Of a stretch of DNA of 64,000 bases, positions 1 through 17,790 are shown piece after piece. The notes beneath the pieces are model-generated. The model ran no database searches. It was given only the letters and a program-made list of their open reading frames with translations, and had not been told where the DNA came from. Numbering within the stretch: position 1 is the stretch's first letter; every line of letters starts with the position of its first letter. Source of the stretch: Hoplostethus atlanticus (taxonomy: Eukaryota; Chordata; Actinopteri; Trachichthyiformes; Trachichthyidae); contig JAXDDX010000007.1 of the NCBI GenBank assembly GCA_034670405.1, forward strand, positions 4,938,501-5,002,500, given 5' to 3'. Made by a program: the position numbers and the translations under genes.

Positions 1-132
1 CTGTATTACGGGCATTGCGACTAAACATATACGTTATCTCTAAAACGTACCATACGTTTTAAACAAAATATCCATGTATTTTGAAATGAGAATTCACGTT
101 GACCTCCTAGCCCCTGTGACATTCTCTTCCTT

Positions 133-147
133 CTTCCGGTGACGTCA
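133..147. promoter_or_regulatory. ETS plus CRE promoter motif
   Basis: An ETS-type core (CTTCCGG, 133-139) directly abuts a perfect palindromic CRE (TGACGTCA, 140-147). It is followed by a GC-rich patch (CCGCCCCTCC) in an otherwise AT-rich stretch. ETS/CRE pairs are typical of housekeeping promoters. smad1 ends about 2.5 kb to the right and is transcribed leftward, so this would serve a gene beyond the left edge. In human the gene downstream of SMAD1 is MMAA, but nothing here identifies it. The motif is seen directly; the promoter role is inferred. Confidence 0.4.
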
Positions 148-624
148 TGGTACCGCCCCTCCGTCCACTCCAAATAGCTGAATAGTTCGGCCGATTCATT
201 TTTTGCAATGAGAAAAAATATTTATAAAACGTATTTGAAATCAACTGTATCCAAAACGATGGATGTAGATAATTATTATGAGCTGTATGAATAAAAAGTT
301 AACTGAAAATGTAAACCTAGTGTACTAGAACGGCAGTACACTACTTTGTCCAGTAGGTGGGAGCAAATATTCGTTTTTCCAATCCCGTCCAAAAGCACGA
401 GTGAGTTCTTCCCCTGAACCAAAATTGTAAATGATGTATCCGTGGGGTGTTTTTTCATTTTCAACAATTTTATCTACGGCCAATACAGCCAATGTATATT
501 ATATTATTATTTTATTATATATTATCGTTGAAGGCTGTGATTAAATTTTTTTAGCCCAGCTTTAACTATTCTATTGACTACTGACAGATGTTAGTTGAAC
601 AGCCTGTATGCCAATGCTGTATAT

Positions 625-860
625 CATTCATTCACTTTCTCCACCTGCATATTCCTTCTCGGGGTCACAGGGGGATGGAGCATATCCCAGCATACGTTGG
701 GAGGAAGGAAAGAAAACGGCAGTCCATCACAGGGTTAACACAGACACTCACATTCACATTCATACCTATTGGCAATTTAGTCGATCCACCTGACTTGCAT
801 GTCTTTGGACTGTGTGAGGAAACCCACAAACTCCAGACGGAACCACTGAGCCACCCGTGT
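625..860. repeat. Teleost dispersed repeat
   Basis: The segment resembles a repeat common in fish genomes. It has a cattcattcacttt start, a ggggtcacaggggg block, then cagtccatcacagggttaac, a cacattcacattcatacc block, catgtctttggactgtg, and a gaggaaacccac...aaactccag end. The local 130-codon open frame is a product of this repeat and the following (CA)n array, not a gene. The family was recognised from memory of fish repeats; its class (SINE or non-autonomous DNA element) cannot be fixed from sequence alone. Confidence 0.65.
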
Positions 861-1143
861 CAAGTCGCAGTCTTGAAATTCAAACACATAGTGCATGCAG
901 ACCACTGTATACACACACACACACACACCCACACACACACACATTTGATCAATGCTTTTTTCCACCTCACAGTAACATGAGTGTATACACTTTTCACTTT
1001 TTTTAGTATGGCTGGCCCACTAACTGATAGTATTAGTGTCATGCTGTACCCATTATGTTCTACAGGACCACCCACCCACCCACACACACACCCACACACA
1101 AAGTGACACAAAGACAGAGAGAGGTTGTAAGTAATGAAACAAA

Positions 1144-2669
1144 TTTATTGAATCTTCCAGTAGAGACTTGATATTCATGGAATAAAACTGCTTTTCTGGG
1201 AGTTCTACTGAGCAAAATCAGAAAGAAAAACAAAATAAAGAGGCAATGTGTGAAAGTGCAGACAAATGAAACAACAGAAAACATATTCAAAAATACAAAA
1301 AGAATATAAAGAATATAGCAGTTTAATAGCAAATAGGATTGCTCAAAGCATAAAAGAATTGAATGGCAAAATCTGCATTTTATAAAAAAAAAAATATTAG
1401 GACCATCAGTAACTGATAGCTACCCTTTTTCAACAATTTAAAAAATTTGTATGCTCAGGCAAAAACATGACTTTTCCCCTAACAGTCTTTTAGCAAGTTT
1501 TGCTGAATCAATGTAATAAGAGAATGAAGCACAGCCACTGAAATATTTATATCCTCAATGTGACTCTGGATTTGACACGTTTTATTTTGCTGTTGCATAC
1601 ACAGCGAGGGACAAACTGAACTGCACTTGTATTTGCCTCTGCATCCGTGTCATTTTCAGCTACCGGCCCTTAAATGTGTAACACTACACTAACCAAACTA
1701 CGCTTTGCAAAACCAGACTGCACAGCACATACTCTAATGCTGAATATATCTAAACACTAATCTTTTTTTCTTAAAATTCAGTTAAACACGAGTGTAACAC
1801 AAGATGAGCAACATTTAAACAATCTTTTTTTCTGAAATGCCCTTTTAGTGCCATGCCCCACACTTAACCCCACCCTTACCTCTCAAACTCTCCCTAATTT
1901 TGCCCTCATATTATTTTTCAAGGGTTGCGATATGGCATATTCATTTCGACTTTATAGTCAGACTTTTTTACGGCTTCAATTTATTTTGCCAAACCTAAAA
2001 TAGAGCGCTTCTAGGAGACATTTAAGCTTACCGATCTCAGTATCTCGAGATGATCTAAAATGTTCAGCCGTACTTGTCATCCTCCGAGCCCCCTGCTAAT
2101 TCTGTACACATCCTCAGTACATTTCATGCCAACCCCATCGCAGTGAGGCAGAAGACAGCAGGCACAGTCAGATCTAGCAGGCGGCTGCAATTTAGGTGAC
2201 CTGGAATGTCCCATAATTATTGTAACTACACACGTATATCTGGATTCCCAAGGGAATACTAAGATGCTAGGTACGAGAGGGAATAATAGAACAATGAATA
2301 AGAGAAACTGCGGGAGCAAGATCAGGGAGGATACTTGCGTCATGATGAGTGTGATGGTCTAATTATTACAGTTGGTCACAAAGATCAAGTATCTTCCAGT
2401 TGCATCAAGCTCACTTTGCTCACCCCTCTCCCAGTCTGTAAATGTGCCCAATTCAGACATCCTTCAAGTACAGTACAAACCAACCCATTTAACAACCCGC
2501 CCAGCCCTACTGGTCCCAGATCAGCTTGTGTGTTCAGTCAAAACCCTCTATCAATTATTGGAAAATGCAGATTGGCTGAACCACATACCAGTCTCGGACC
2601 AGCTAACCCCAATTCCTGCTACTTGAACCAAAATGCTGGGGTATGGACAGCCACAGGGGGCCGTTTAGT
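1144..2669 (-). other. smad1: Probable smad1 3' UTR
   Basis: AT-rich, largely non-repetitive DNA immediately downstream (minus strand) of the smad1 stop codon. Several AATAAA signals are present on the minus strand, for example the complement of 1144-1149. No open frame of note and no splice-bounded coding block are visible. The exact cleavage site cannot be chosen without transcript data. Confidence 0.4.
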
Positions 2670-8751
<6,082 letters not shown>

Positions 8752-8809
8752 GTTGGACAAGCCTCCCTCTTCTCCTCTCCCTTGTGACAGACGTTCAAAG
8801 GACAAAACG
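8752..8809 (-). other. smad1: smad1 5' UTR part of first coding exon
   Basis: Between the Smad1 ATG (8751) and a strong acceptor. On the minus strand a long pyrimidine tract (complement of about 8812-8835) ends in CCCCTTTAG at 8810, so this exon probably begins at 8809. Smad1 genes normally have upstream noncoding exons, so the true transcription start lies further right. Confidence 0.5.
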
Positions 8810-10075
8810 CTAAAGGGGAAAGGGGGGGAGGGCGGGATGGACAGTCCAGTTTCAGAAGGGAAAGGATAAAATGTTATTTGCGTGTTCGTCTGTCCTTCTG
8901 GAGTTGATCGGTAATCCTCGGGTTTCCAAAGCTTCAGATCAGGTCCTCTCTAAAGCCACCTAGGAGAAGAGATGAAGAAGAAGGTCACAACCCAAGAGTA
9001 AAACTGTAAAAACACACTTTGCTCTCAAGGATCACTCCTGCTTCCTTTGCCCCTTCTTCTAGCACAGTTCATTAGAGCATCGGCGGAATAAGCCTCGACA
9101 TGGTGGTGGGGGGCGAGAGGGCGAAAGATGATGTCACTCTGTTATGGCTTCTGGGAATCGGCAGCAGCAGAGGAGTCACAACGGACACCCTGCCGCGAAC
9201 GTCAGCCCCAACCAGACATTCTCTAGATAGCTTCCTGTCCGTACAGCTTGTCACATTACCACCACGCGCTAATGTCACTAAGAGCAAGGACCTAACATAC
9301 CCAGCCCGCATGACCTGTTTAACACCTGATTCACCTGACAGGAATTTGAACTTGTGATAGATTAGCAGAAACATACAGACTCCAAACTCCAAAGTACGGA
9401 GGAAGAGTTCGACTGACAATTGTGAGATTTGAAAAAAAAAAAGGTTCAAGCGAGTATTGAGGCCGTCTTTCACAGGAAGGAGAACTTCAGCGAGTGGCCT
9501 GTTGAGGGGAATGTTCTATCAAGCGTCAACACCACCAGCAAACACTGGCCCGAGCAGGAATCTGGCAACGTCTGGGACAATAAAAAAGGAAGTGCATGTG
9601 GACCTCAGGATAAATGTGCCCATTCACTGGGGTGCCACAGGAGCAATTCAGTAGCCAGGAGGTAACATGCGTTCTCACGTTTAAAAGGGGCAAACAAGAG
9701 GGCATTAAGCTCTCACGGTTCCACCTTCTTTTATTCTGCATGCAATTAGGAAGATAAAAATGAACTTGTGGTTTGAGGTCTGGCTGTGTATGCATGTGCA
9801 CACGCAAACACGCAAACAAACAGTGTGTCAGAAATCCACCTCCTTTTTTTTTTTTTACCCCTACTGACTCAGGACGCGTCGCTCGCTTGGATTTCCTACG
9901 AGCAGGAACAAATACATCATTAAGACTCCGCTTGGCTCGCTCTCTAGTTATTCTTGGCCCTTCAGATTATGGGATGAATAGCCATTTCTATCTTTGTCGG
10001 CTACTGTATGCATAGGCATCATACTGACAAACGGGCAGAGAAGTTTAATGAGAACAGGTGCTGTTTACAACACAT

Positions 10076-10109
<34 letters not shown>

Positions 10110-10301
10110 GTGGAGGCATTGGAGGCCTACTATTGCCAGCCACACTGACAGGAAAGCTGCATGTTGCACCTATATTTAGCGTAGCTGCCCGAATCACATT
10201 GGCTAAAATCTAAAAAGTGAGGGCTGACCTGCTGGCGGGGGAGGGAGGGAGGGAGGGAGGGAGGGGGTGTAGGGGTGCGCTAGGGTGTGTCTGTATGTGT
10301 G

Positions 10302-10304
<3 letters not shown>

Positions 10305-10341
<37 letters not shown>
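10305..10341. repeat. (GA)n microsatellite
   Basis: Perfect GA dinucleotide array, preceded at about 10238-10265 by a (GGGA)n-like block. Purine strand bias runs over about 100 bp. Confidence 0.9.
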
Positions 10342-10344
<3 letters not shown>

Positions 10345-10621
10345 CAGAAATACTGACACAGTGTCAGTGTGTGTACATGACATGGAGAGAGAGAAAGAGA
10401 CATCAAGGGAAACATCTTTGAGTGCAGACATCCTCCTATGATCACACTCCCCGCTGCCACCTGGGTGTATTGTCCCACGTCCCTCCATAAGGGAGGAAGG
10501 AAACAGGCCGTGTAATTATGTCTTCATTTCTGTCATCGACAGCACAGCAGCGGCATCCCTTCCTTCTGCTGAGGCCTGCAGGTTTTTCCACAGGTGTAGG
10601 GTGGGAGAGAAAATCTCCTAA

Positions 10622-10626
<5 letters not shown>

Positions 10627-10693
<67 letters not shown>
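10627..10693. repeat. Compound (CT)n(CA)n microsatellite
   Basis: About 16 CT units pass directly into about 18 CA units. The same compound arrangement recurs at 14386-14434. Confidence 0.95.
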
Positions 10694-10697
<4 letters not shown>

Positions 10698-13600
10698 GAC
10701 CTAACTCTCTCCCCCTCATGTTGTTGGAACTGCTAGAGTGGAGGATGAGTTAGAAATGTCATGGGTGCGGTCTCTGTTCCCGCCTGTTCTGGCATCAGAG
10801 TAGATGGATTTGTGTGATGTTTCCCCTAACTGAGGGGATGAACTTTAGTATTCCTGTTATAGGTGCTGTTCATTGTTCTTATAATAACCATTCATCACAT
10901 CACTGGGTTTTTAAAGCATAAACTATTATCACAAACGATGTCTGCATTATTACTTTCAAATCTAAGTCTGACAGCAGACGTATTACAAGACTTACAAGAG
11001 TTACTTGTCACAGTGTCTGATGCAGAACTGACTCAGCACATCTTCACATAGAGCAATTAGATATACTTCAGAACTACACATGCAGCCTTACAATACAGTA
11101 TAAATCAGAGTCAGGGTCAAAAGGCAGAGGAAGGCCTAAAAACAGCAAAACCATCTTGGCAGCAGGGTCACAACCCTCATATATTTTAGTTCACCCATGT
11201 GACCAAAAAAGTTAGATGGAGAAGCAGGAAGCTCCGGTGGGAAAAGAAAGAGAGAAACCTTACAAAGACCATCTTTGGAAAAATGTAGCAATGCGTAAAG
11301 TGGAAAAGGGATGGATTGACCCAACGCTAGAGAGAAAAATCCTTCTCCAGTCTGAATGAAAAAATGTAGTTTTAGTTCATCTGTCATTTGGAGATACTTT
11401 GGATTTAAACCAGATGGCAACACAAAGTACAGATTCTGTGTGAAGAACTGTAACTAGCTGCATCCCAAAGTAATAAAGTAGTAATTATTTAGTAAGTAAA
11501 TAAGGACCACAACACCAGTAAGACAGTCGGAGTAAAAACAAGACGTTCTAGCTGCTGATACTGCAGAAATACTGCACTGAAAAAAGTGGTGCAAAGGTGC
11601 AAAAGTGCAATAAAATAATTTATAATTGTGGTTAATAATCATGATAACAATCTTTATCAAAATAATCTGGATTATCCTTTCGCCATAACCGTGCTGTCCT
11701 TGTCACAACCTAGATCTAGGGGGAGTCTTGTAGATCCACATCCAACCACAGTCCTGCTTTGATGGCCACTCGGTGACAGCCAGCCCTATCAACACAAGTT
11801 CAGGACTAGCTGCAGAAAGACGACCTTTAATCCAATTCAGATGGAGAATTCCCCCCAAAAAAAAGTATGCGCTGGAACATCTGGAGCAGCCTTCACAATC
11901 CTCTACTGTCATCCTGGTGCAGCTGGAGACCACATCTCTCTCTCTCAACCCTGACAATCCACAATATCTGACCATGTGTTTACTGAAAGGGGTTGAGATG
12001 GTTTTGGGGTTGTTCAGAGTCGTCTGTGAAGCAGTCAAAATATAACGCCGCCGTCTCGCCTACCTGTCCCTATACACATGTATAGACTGGGATGTTTGTG
12101 TGTGGCGTGGACAACAGCTTTTCCTGCACCTTTCCAAACTGTTCCCTGACACTGGAAGATCTTGGCAAATTCTCATAAAAGGCCAAATAGAAAAATCGGT
12201 TGAGCCTCTATTGCTCACAAACTGATTCATTGATCCTACTTTGCTGATTGTGTGACTTTGTGAGCTAAATACATCAGCAATCCTTTCCATGACTCAAACA
12301 TCTCTTACAGTCTATGAAGCATCACACAGACATCTCCAGTGGACTCGCCCACCGCTACCATCCCTATTAAAACTGAAACACACACACACACACACACAGC
12401 CATTTACACAACAACTCCATAAAAACCACTCCGACATTCCCTACAGCTGAGCCCGTGCACTTCTCTCGCTATTGCGTTAGGGGCGGCTTGTTAGCGAGCC
12501 GTTAGCCCGCTGGATGGAGGCGGAGGCTAATGGGAGCGTAGAGTGGGATCATGCGACACTGACAGTTCTGAGGGTTTGACCCACCTGGTGCAAGCTGTTA
12601 GCCACTACACTAGCCCCATGGATCATTTTGCACTGCTCCAGTGTCTGTTAATCAATTTAGGACTGGGCTGTGTAGGATGAGGAGGCAGTAATGATGCTCT
12701 CTGGACCCTCCCGGGGGACAGAGCATTATAAAGAAGCTACATTATTTATCAGCAGGGCCCTGGATGGGGCCTCCATTAGCCCCCGCTCAATGGAGTCACT
12801 GGCTATAAACAGAGGAGTGGAGGCAGAGAGAGGGTGATAGATAAAGAGAGAGGGAAGAGGCAGAGGGGGGGAATGATGCAGAGAGGGAGAGAAAGCGAGT
12901 GACGGCAAAGCCAGAGATTTAAGACAGACTGTATGTATGTGTGTGTGTGTGGGTGTGTGAGAGAACACACACACAGTCTCTTAACCAAGCACTTCTCACT
13001 AAAGTGCTTTCAAGTGTCATTCTTAAGTAAATAGTGACACTATAAGGATGGAATATGTGTTTTTTCAAAAATACAAATCAATGCAATGGCACTTGAAGTA
13101 GGACAGCTACAGCTAGAGCATTTTTAAAAAGAGGTTCAACATCATTAGAGGTGTGTTTTTAAAAGTATCACTAAGCTAAATGCAGCCAACCCAGTGGCCA
13201 GCGTTTTACCGCAGTCACTCAAGTCCTGCGTCTCACACAACAGTCTAAGACCAGGGCTCGAAATAACCACAGTCAGACATGAGGTGTTGCCCGTAGTGAC
13301 TAGACATAGCATTGACCTGGGAGGCTCCTTAAACTCTACGGGGGTCATTTGTCCTCACAAACACCACACCGCGTACACACCGCTGACCTACAAGAGATTA
13401 AGTTGGTGAAATCTAGCTTTCACACCGCTCAGAGCGTGACACGGACAGGCCCGCGAGACTGGAACCTCGAGCTGGAGCACGGAAAACACTGGACAGCCTG
13501 TCACAACCAAAATCGTGGTCAGTAACACCCAACCACTTAGGGCACGGGCAGTAACTCTGGAGGGCTTCAGAAACTGAACTAGGATCAGATTCTGTATGTA

Positions 13601-14385
13601 CCAGACAGACCACTCCACACACACATGACCACAGACATAACTACCGAACACATGGGGTTTGAAGCAGCTATCCCAACCATGCTTGGCACTCAGTGTTGGG
13701 TTAGTGTTGTGTTAGGGGTGGACACCTCACCCCAACACATGGCAGGCTAGGGTGTCTGGGCCATACGGACAGACAGAAGGCTTTTCAGAGACTGACATCG
13801 CTCAGTGCTGTTGTGACAGACTCTTTGGAAACAGAGGAATGTGACTAACCTATATTTGCACAGTGTCGTTGAGTGGTTGCTGCTGTGATGTGATTTATCG
13901 TTGCAAGATACATTTGGACAATATCTGAGTATGTTTAATTGAATTGTAATAACAATGTAATAGTTCTGTCCTTAGCTCAGAACAATATTGGCTATCATAC
14001 AGAATCCAATTGAAAGAGTTAAGTGTTGTACATGGTGCAAGGTAAATAATAGATATAAGCCACACAATGTTTGCTCCTGTTTAGCCGTATGCAATTCAAT
14101 TAACAATGTCTTAGATAGATGGAATAAACCTGATAAAAGCATTTGATAGTCACATGTGCATTTATGAAAGAGGCTTCATGTTGAAGTAAAACTAACCCTG
14201 TCATTTCAATCACATAAAAAAATATTTGTTTATCTTTCAAGTAGAATTTAATGCTGCGTATACTCAGAATGCAGGATGATAAAACAATTGAAGTAAATCA
14301 CGGACAAGGACAAATTCCCGTCCTTTGGGTAATCTGATATGTCATCTTCAATAATGTCAGGAGATCTAGCCTTAGCTGCTGTGGG

Positions 14386-14434
14386 TCTCTCTCTCTCTCT
14401 CTCTCTCTCTGATACACACACACACACACACACA
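14386..14434. repeat. Compound (CT)n(CA)n microsatellite
   Basis: CT array (14386-14410), a GAT interruption, then a CA array (14413-14434). Confidence 0.95.
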
Positions 14435-14844
14435 AATTCATAACCTCATTGACATAACTGTGCATAAAACCACATGCAAGCATACCAGTGTAGATAACAG
14501 CCTCAGTAAATGTGCATCAGCCATAAGACAATGAGACTGAGAAAAGACTGACATGTTGGTGAAAAGATTGCATGTGCACGTTCTTCACCAGTGTGGAGAA
14601 GTATACTGCATATATTCTTCAGATTCTGATAAACCCCATCAATGATTTCAAAATGTGACCAATGAACAATAAATCATGTCATCTGCTGTATGAAACAAAA
14701 ACACACCCATCAATCTACACATACATGATATAAATCCTAAGCCTAGTTTAATAACAAAAACAATATGACATCGGACAAAAGTGTTAAATAATAGCTGGCT
14801 TTAATCCCTAATGAAAAATCATTGTGATATTCCTGTAGGCACTT

Positions 14845-15010
14845 ACAGTGTGTCTGTGGTACTAAATGGTGAGTTTATGGTGACCTTAGTGTACTTTATG
14901 GTATTTGTATCTCCTGTGGTATCAATGTAATAACCCTGTACTATTTATAAAATACCCCTGTAAGGATTTATAGCTTTGCTTTAATATTTGTACAGTATAT
15001 TTCTAAAATG
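14845..15010 (+). repeat. Dispersed AT-rich repeat, copy A
   Basis: Aligns by eye with 17385-17550. Both have acttaca(g/a)tgtgtctgtgg, followed by tac, a few variable bases and gtgagttta, then tgacctta, a gtatctcct block, repeated taat units, and cctataga/ggatttatag with a tail ending tttctaaaa or ttaagagat. An inverted relative may lie at 16690-16925 and another at 33590-33700. Non-coding, probably a non-autonomous DNA transposon fragment. Confidence 0.55.
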
Positions 15011-15329
15011 TATTAGAGGATTACCATAGTTCTTTTTTCAAAGGAGGCAAATTCAATTTGCTTTCATATTCAGATGCTGCTAACACATCGCAAAAACAGT
15101 TTGCACCTAAACGAGAAATGATTACTACAATTTTCAATGCGGCAACATTTGCAACTGTTACCAATCTGATAAGACAGTAAAAAGTTTGAAGCTGCCAAGT
15201 GATACTGTTCAGTTGAATCGCTTACATTTCCAACAAAGAGACCTGCAAACTGTAAGGGTGTAAATAAAAGTAAAGAACTGCTCCTTTCCCTTTTGCATAT
15301 CGAAAAACAAAAGTTTACAGTACCTTTTT

Positions 15330-15480
15330 GAGCAGCTTTAAGTCTCTGTCCTCCAGTGTGCTCTCATACAGCTGCCTGTCTTGGGTCTGCTTGGCCTGGC
15401 GTCAGTGAGTCGCGGAGCCGTCTCACCCTCCGCTGAGCGCCAGTATCACGCCGCGGGATACAGTCCGACAATAACAAGAC
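15330..15480 (-). promoter_or_regulatory. GC-rich candidate smad1 5' exon/promoter
   Basis: A CpG-rich island in AT-rich surroundings (15395-15480 holds many CG dinucleotides). On the minus strand a good donor (AAAAAG then GTACTG, junction at about 15322/15323) closes about 75 nt that happen to be open. It could be a noncoding first or second smad1 exon, since it lies upstream in the right orientation. The protein frame has no recognisable homology and is preceded by an in-frame TGA, so I do not call it coding. Confidence 0.25.
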
Positions 15481-15682
15481 CTACTTTTTACACATCTAAC
15501 ATCTTCATTCACTGCGTGGAAATGGATTATGTAACTGTGAAACAATGCAGTCTTTTCGTTACGTTTAAAGAGGCTCCCAGAGTTTCTTTTAGACGCCGAG
15601 TTTATTGTTAGAACTTGCCTGTTGAGGATGAAACCATGTTGCCTAATCCCTTGATGATACATTTAGAGAAAAAGAAGACAAG

Positions 15683-15925
15683 GCCAATGGTTCTCAAACT
15701 GGGGTCCAGGGACCCGAAGGGTCCTTGAGAGAGTTCCAGGGTGTCCAAGCAAAATAAAAACTTTAAACTATAAAGTTATTCCAGTAATTACCAGTTAGCA
15801 CTTGTCTGATCAGAGGTTTCACTCTCTTCTACTACCTTACCATATAGTATGGACATATAACAAAATCCTCTTCGATCTCTTGGGGCCATTGAAATTACTT
15901 TGTTTGGGACCCCCTGGACTAGTAG
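15683..15925. repeat. hAT-like transposon remnant
   Basis: Begins with ggttctcaaactggggtcc and ends near gggaccccctgg, an arrangement typical of teleost hAT-type elements. A related end in reverse orientation, (cccc)aggccgcactttgggaaccacc, is at about 17750-17785. No transposase frame. Confidence 0.45.
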
Positions 15926-16964
15926 AATGAAACCCAACTTGAAGGATAAATTCAGGCTACAAATTAGTTGACCTCATGTGTAGAAACATGCATATTACAT
16001 TGCTTTTCAAGCCTTTCTTTCAAATACCATTTCACCCTACAACAAGTGGTTTTAGGTTGCATCACTCCTCATCACTCAAAAAAAAAAACATTTCTCCTGA
16101 CTCTCCAAACTGGGACAGTAATCTCTTGCAGTAGTTTTAACAGACAACCATTCTTGGCTGTGGTTTATCTGATGGTGAACTCCTGAACTGCAGTGTGTTA
16201 AGCCTGCCTCTCAGTTCACCCTGCTTTGATTGTGATATGATAAGCACTATTTATGTTGTCAAGAGAACAAAAGTGTCTAAGGGAAGGGTAAGCACAAGAG
16301 CATGCTCACACATGCCATCATCTCAAATTCTCACCTCAAGACAATGCCTTCATGCGCACAGCCTGTAACACAGAGCTCTGCGTGTAGTAGGGTACCTTCA
16401 TTGGGTAGGCACAATTTTGCACTGTCAAGAGTGAAACTTCAACAGTTCTTCAAACCATCTCATTAATATTGCATGCCAGTGCATGAAAATAGACTTCAGG
16501 ACAGCAGCAGAGGACAGGAACACAAAGTGTCATTTCCTCTGTTCAGATGTAAGAACCAAATCAGCCCTATCTTAGAGAAAGTTCAATGTGCTTGAGAAAT
16601 ATTCTGATCAGCAATTAAGTAGACATCAGAATATACTATGATTTAATGGGGAAATATTTGTGTTGTATCTTGCCAAATAGAGGTGAATGGGCTAATATAA
16701 TTTACCCTTAAAAAACAACTACAGTTATCCTAGCAAAGAAGGATATTATATCAGAAATATACCACAGAACATTCTATAGCCATAGACAGTTAAAACAAAT
16801 ACGATAAAGTCGCTTTAAACACATTATTCAATAAAGTCCCTACTGGGAGTATCATATGAATATTATAGTGATAGGAGATTATACCACAAAGTACCAAAGT
16901 AAAATACCACAGAGTACAATAAGGTTTACAATAATGTTTTGAGTCATTTCAGAGTTCATCAGTG

Positions 16965-17160
16965 AAGTTCAGCCTTGCGACGGCGGGGGACTAGATTATC
17001 CTGAAGACGGGCGGAGGAAAACCATTCAGAGTGGAGGAGGCTCCTGGCGCAGGTGACGTCACGGCGCTGGCGACAGAATGTCTGAGTGAGGCGAGAGCGA
17101 GCTGCACGTGAATGTGAAATCTGGGAAAACAGTGCGATCAGGGGAGGGAGGGACGGAGGG
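16965..17160 (-). promoter_or_regulatory. smad1: CpG-rich candidate smad1 promoter with CRE
   Basis: CpG-rich block containing a perfect palindromic CRE (TGACGTCA, 17054-17061) and GCGC/CGGCGG clusters, ending in a (GGT)n(GAT)n run. It lies upstream of smad1 in the correct orientation and is the strongest promoter-like composition between smad1 and abce1. The assignment to smad1 is inferred from position only. Confidence 0.4.
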
Positions 17161-17161
17161 C

Positions 17162-17195
17162 GGTGGTGGTGGTGGTGGTGATGATGATGATGATG
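17162..17195. repeat. (GGT)n(GAT)n trinucleotide repeat
   Basis: About seven GGT units followed by five GAT units, at the edge of the CpG-rich block. Confidence 0.85.
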
Positions 17196-17214
17196 CGAGT
17201 AGAAATAGAAGGAA

Positions 17215-17790
17215 GGGTCCCCAAACTTTTTCATTTTAAGGACACCCCCCCCCCAAAAAAAAGATCGCTACACATTAGACCACGGACACCCCATTTATAT
17301 TCCTATAATATCCCTAGTGTGTGTCTGTGGTAGTCAGTATTTTTACGTCGACATTAACGTCGATGTAAAAGATGCAAAAGTCGCTTATAGAGACTTACAA
17401 TGTGTCTGTGGTACGGAATAGTGAGTTTATACTGACCTTATTTATGTATCTCCTATGTTATCACTATAATAACAATAATAATGTAATAGTCCTATAATAT
17501 TCCAATATGGACCTATAGATTTACTGTTTTTAAGAGATATTTTGTGCAAAGGAAGCCCTTCCAGAGGATTTTTACAGAATCTTCATACAGAATAGCACAC
17601 TGTAGTTGGGGAGTTGACAGTGGGGACAGTAAAAAAAAACATCCTCCTTATACATTCTCTCATTGTGTCAAATTCTAGGGAGTGAAATAATAGCAAAACT
17701 AAAATATTACTCACTTTTGGTGGGGACCCCTGGAATTCCCTCAAGGACCTCTGATGGTCCCCAGGCCGCACTTTGGGAACCACCGGAATA
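17215..17790. repeat. hAT-like element enclosing dispersed repeat copy B
   Basis: Left edge ggtccccaaactttttcatt; right edge gtccccaggccgcactttggg followed by aaccacc. Inside (17385-17550) is the second copy of the repeat seen at 14845-15010. Edges of the gggaccc/ggtccc type with cccaaa are characteristic of fish hAT relatives. No intact transposase. Confidence 0.45.

Larger units (their letters stand above)
8810..14840. other. smad1 5' flank/5' UTR intron
   Basis: No protein-coding exon could be supported. The stretch holds simple repeats: (GT)n 10077-10108, (GA)n 10305-10341, (CT)n(CA)n 10627-10693, a short (CA)n near 12380, and (CT)n(CA)n 14386-14434. A small CpG-richer patch lies near 12450-12560. 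Open frames here translate microsatellites or are unremarkable in length. Confidence 0.5.

Noticed and set aside
588..980. 130-codon plus-strand frame
   Set aside because: Translation of a dispersed fish repeat plus a (CA)n tail.
15323..15399. Open 25-codon segment with good donor (AKQTQDRQLYESTLEDRDLK)
   Set aside because: Too short to be significant, in-frame TGA just upstream, weak acceptor and no recognised homology; kept only as part of a possible noncoding 5' exon.
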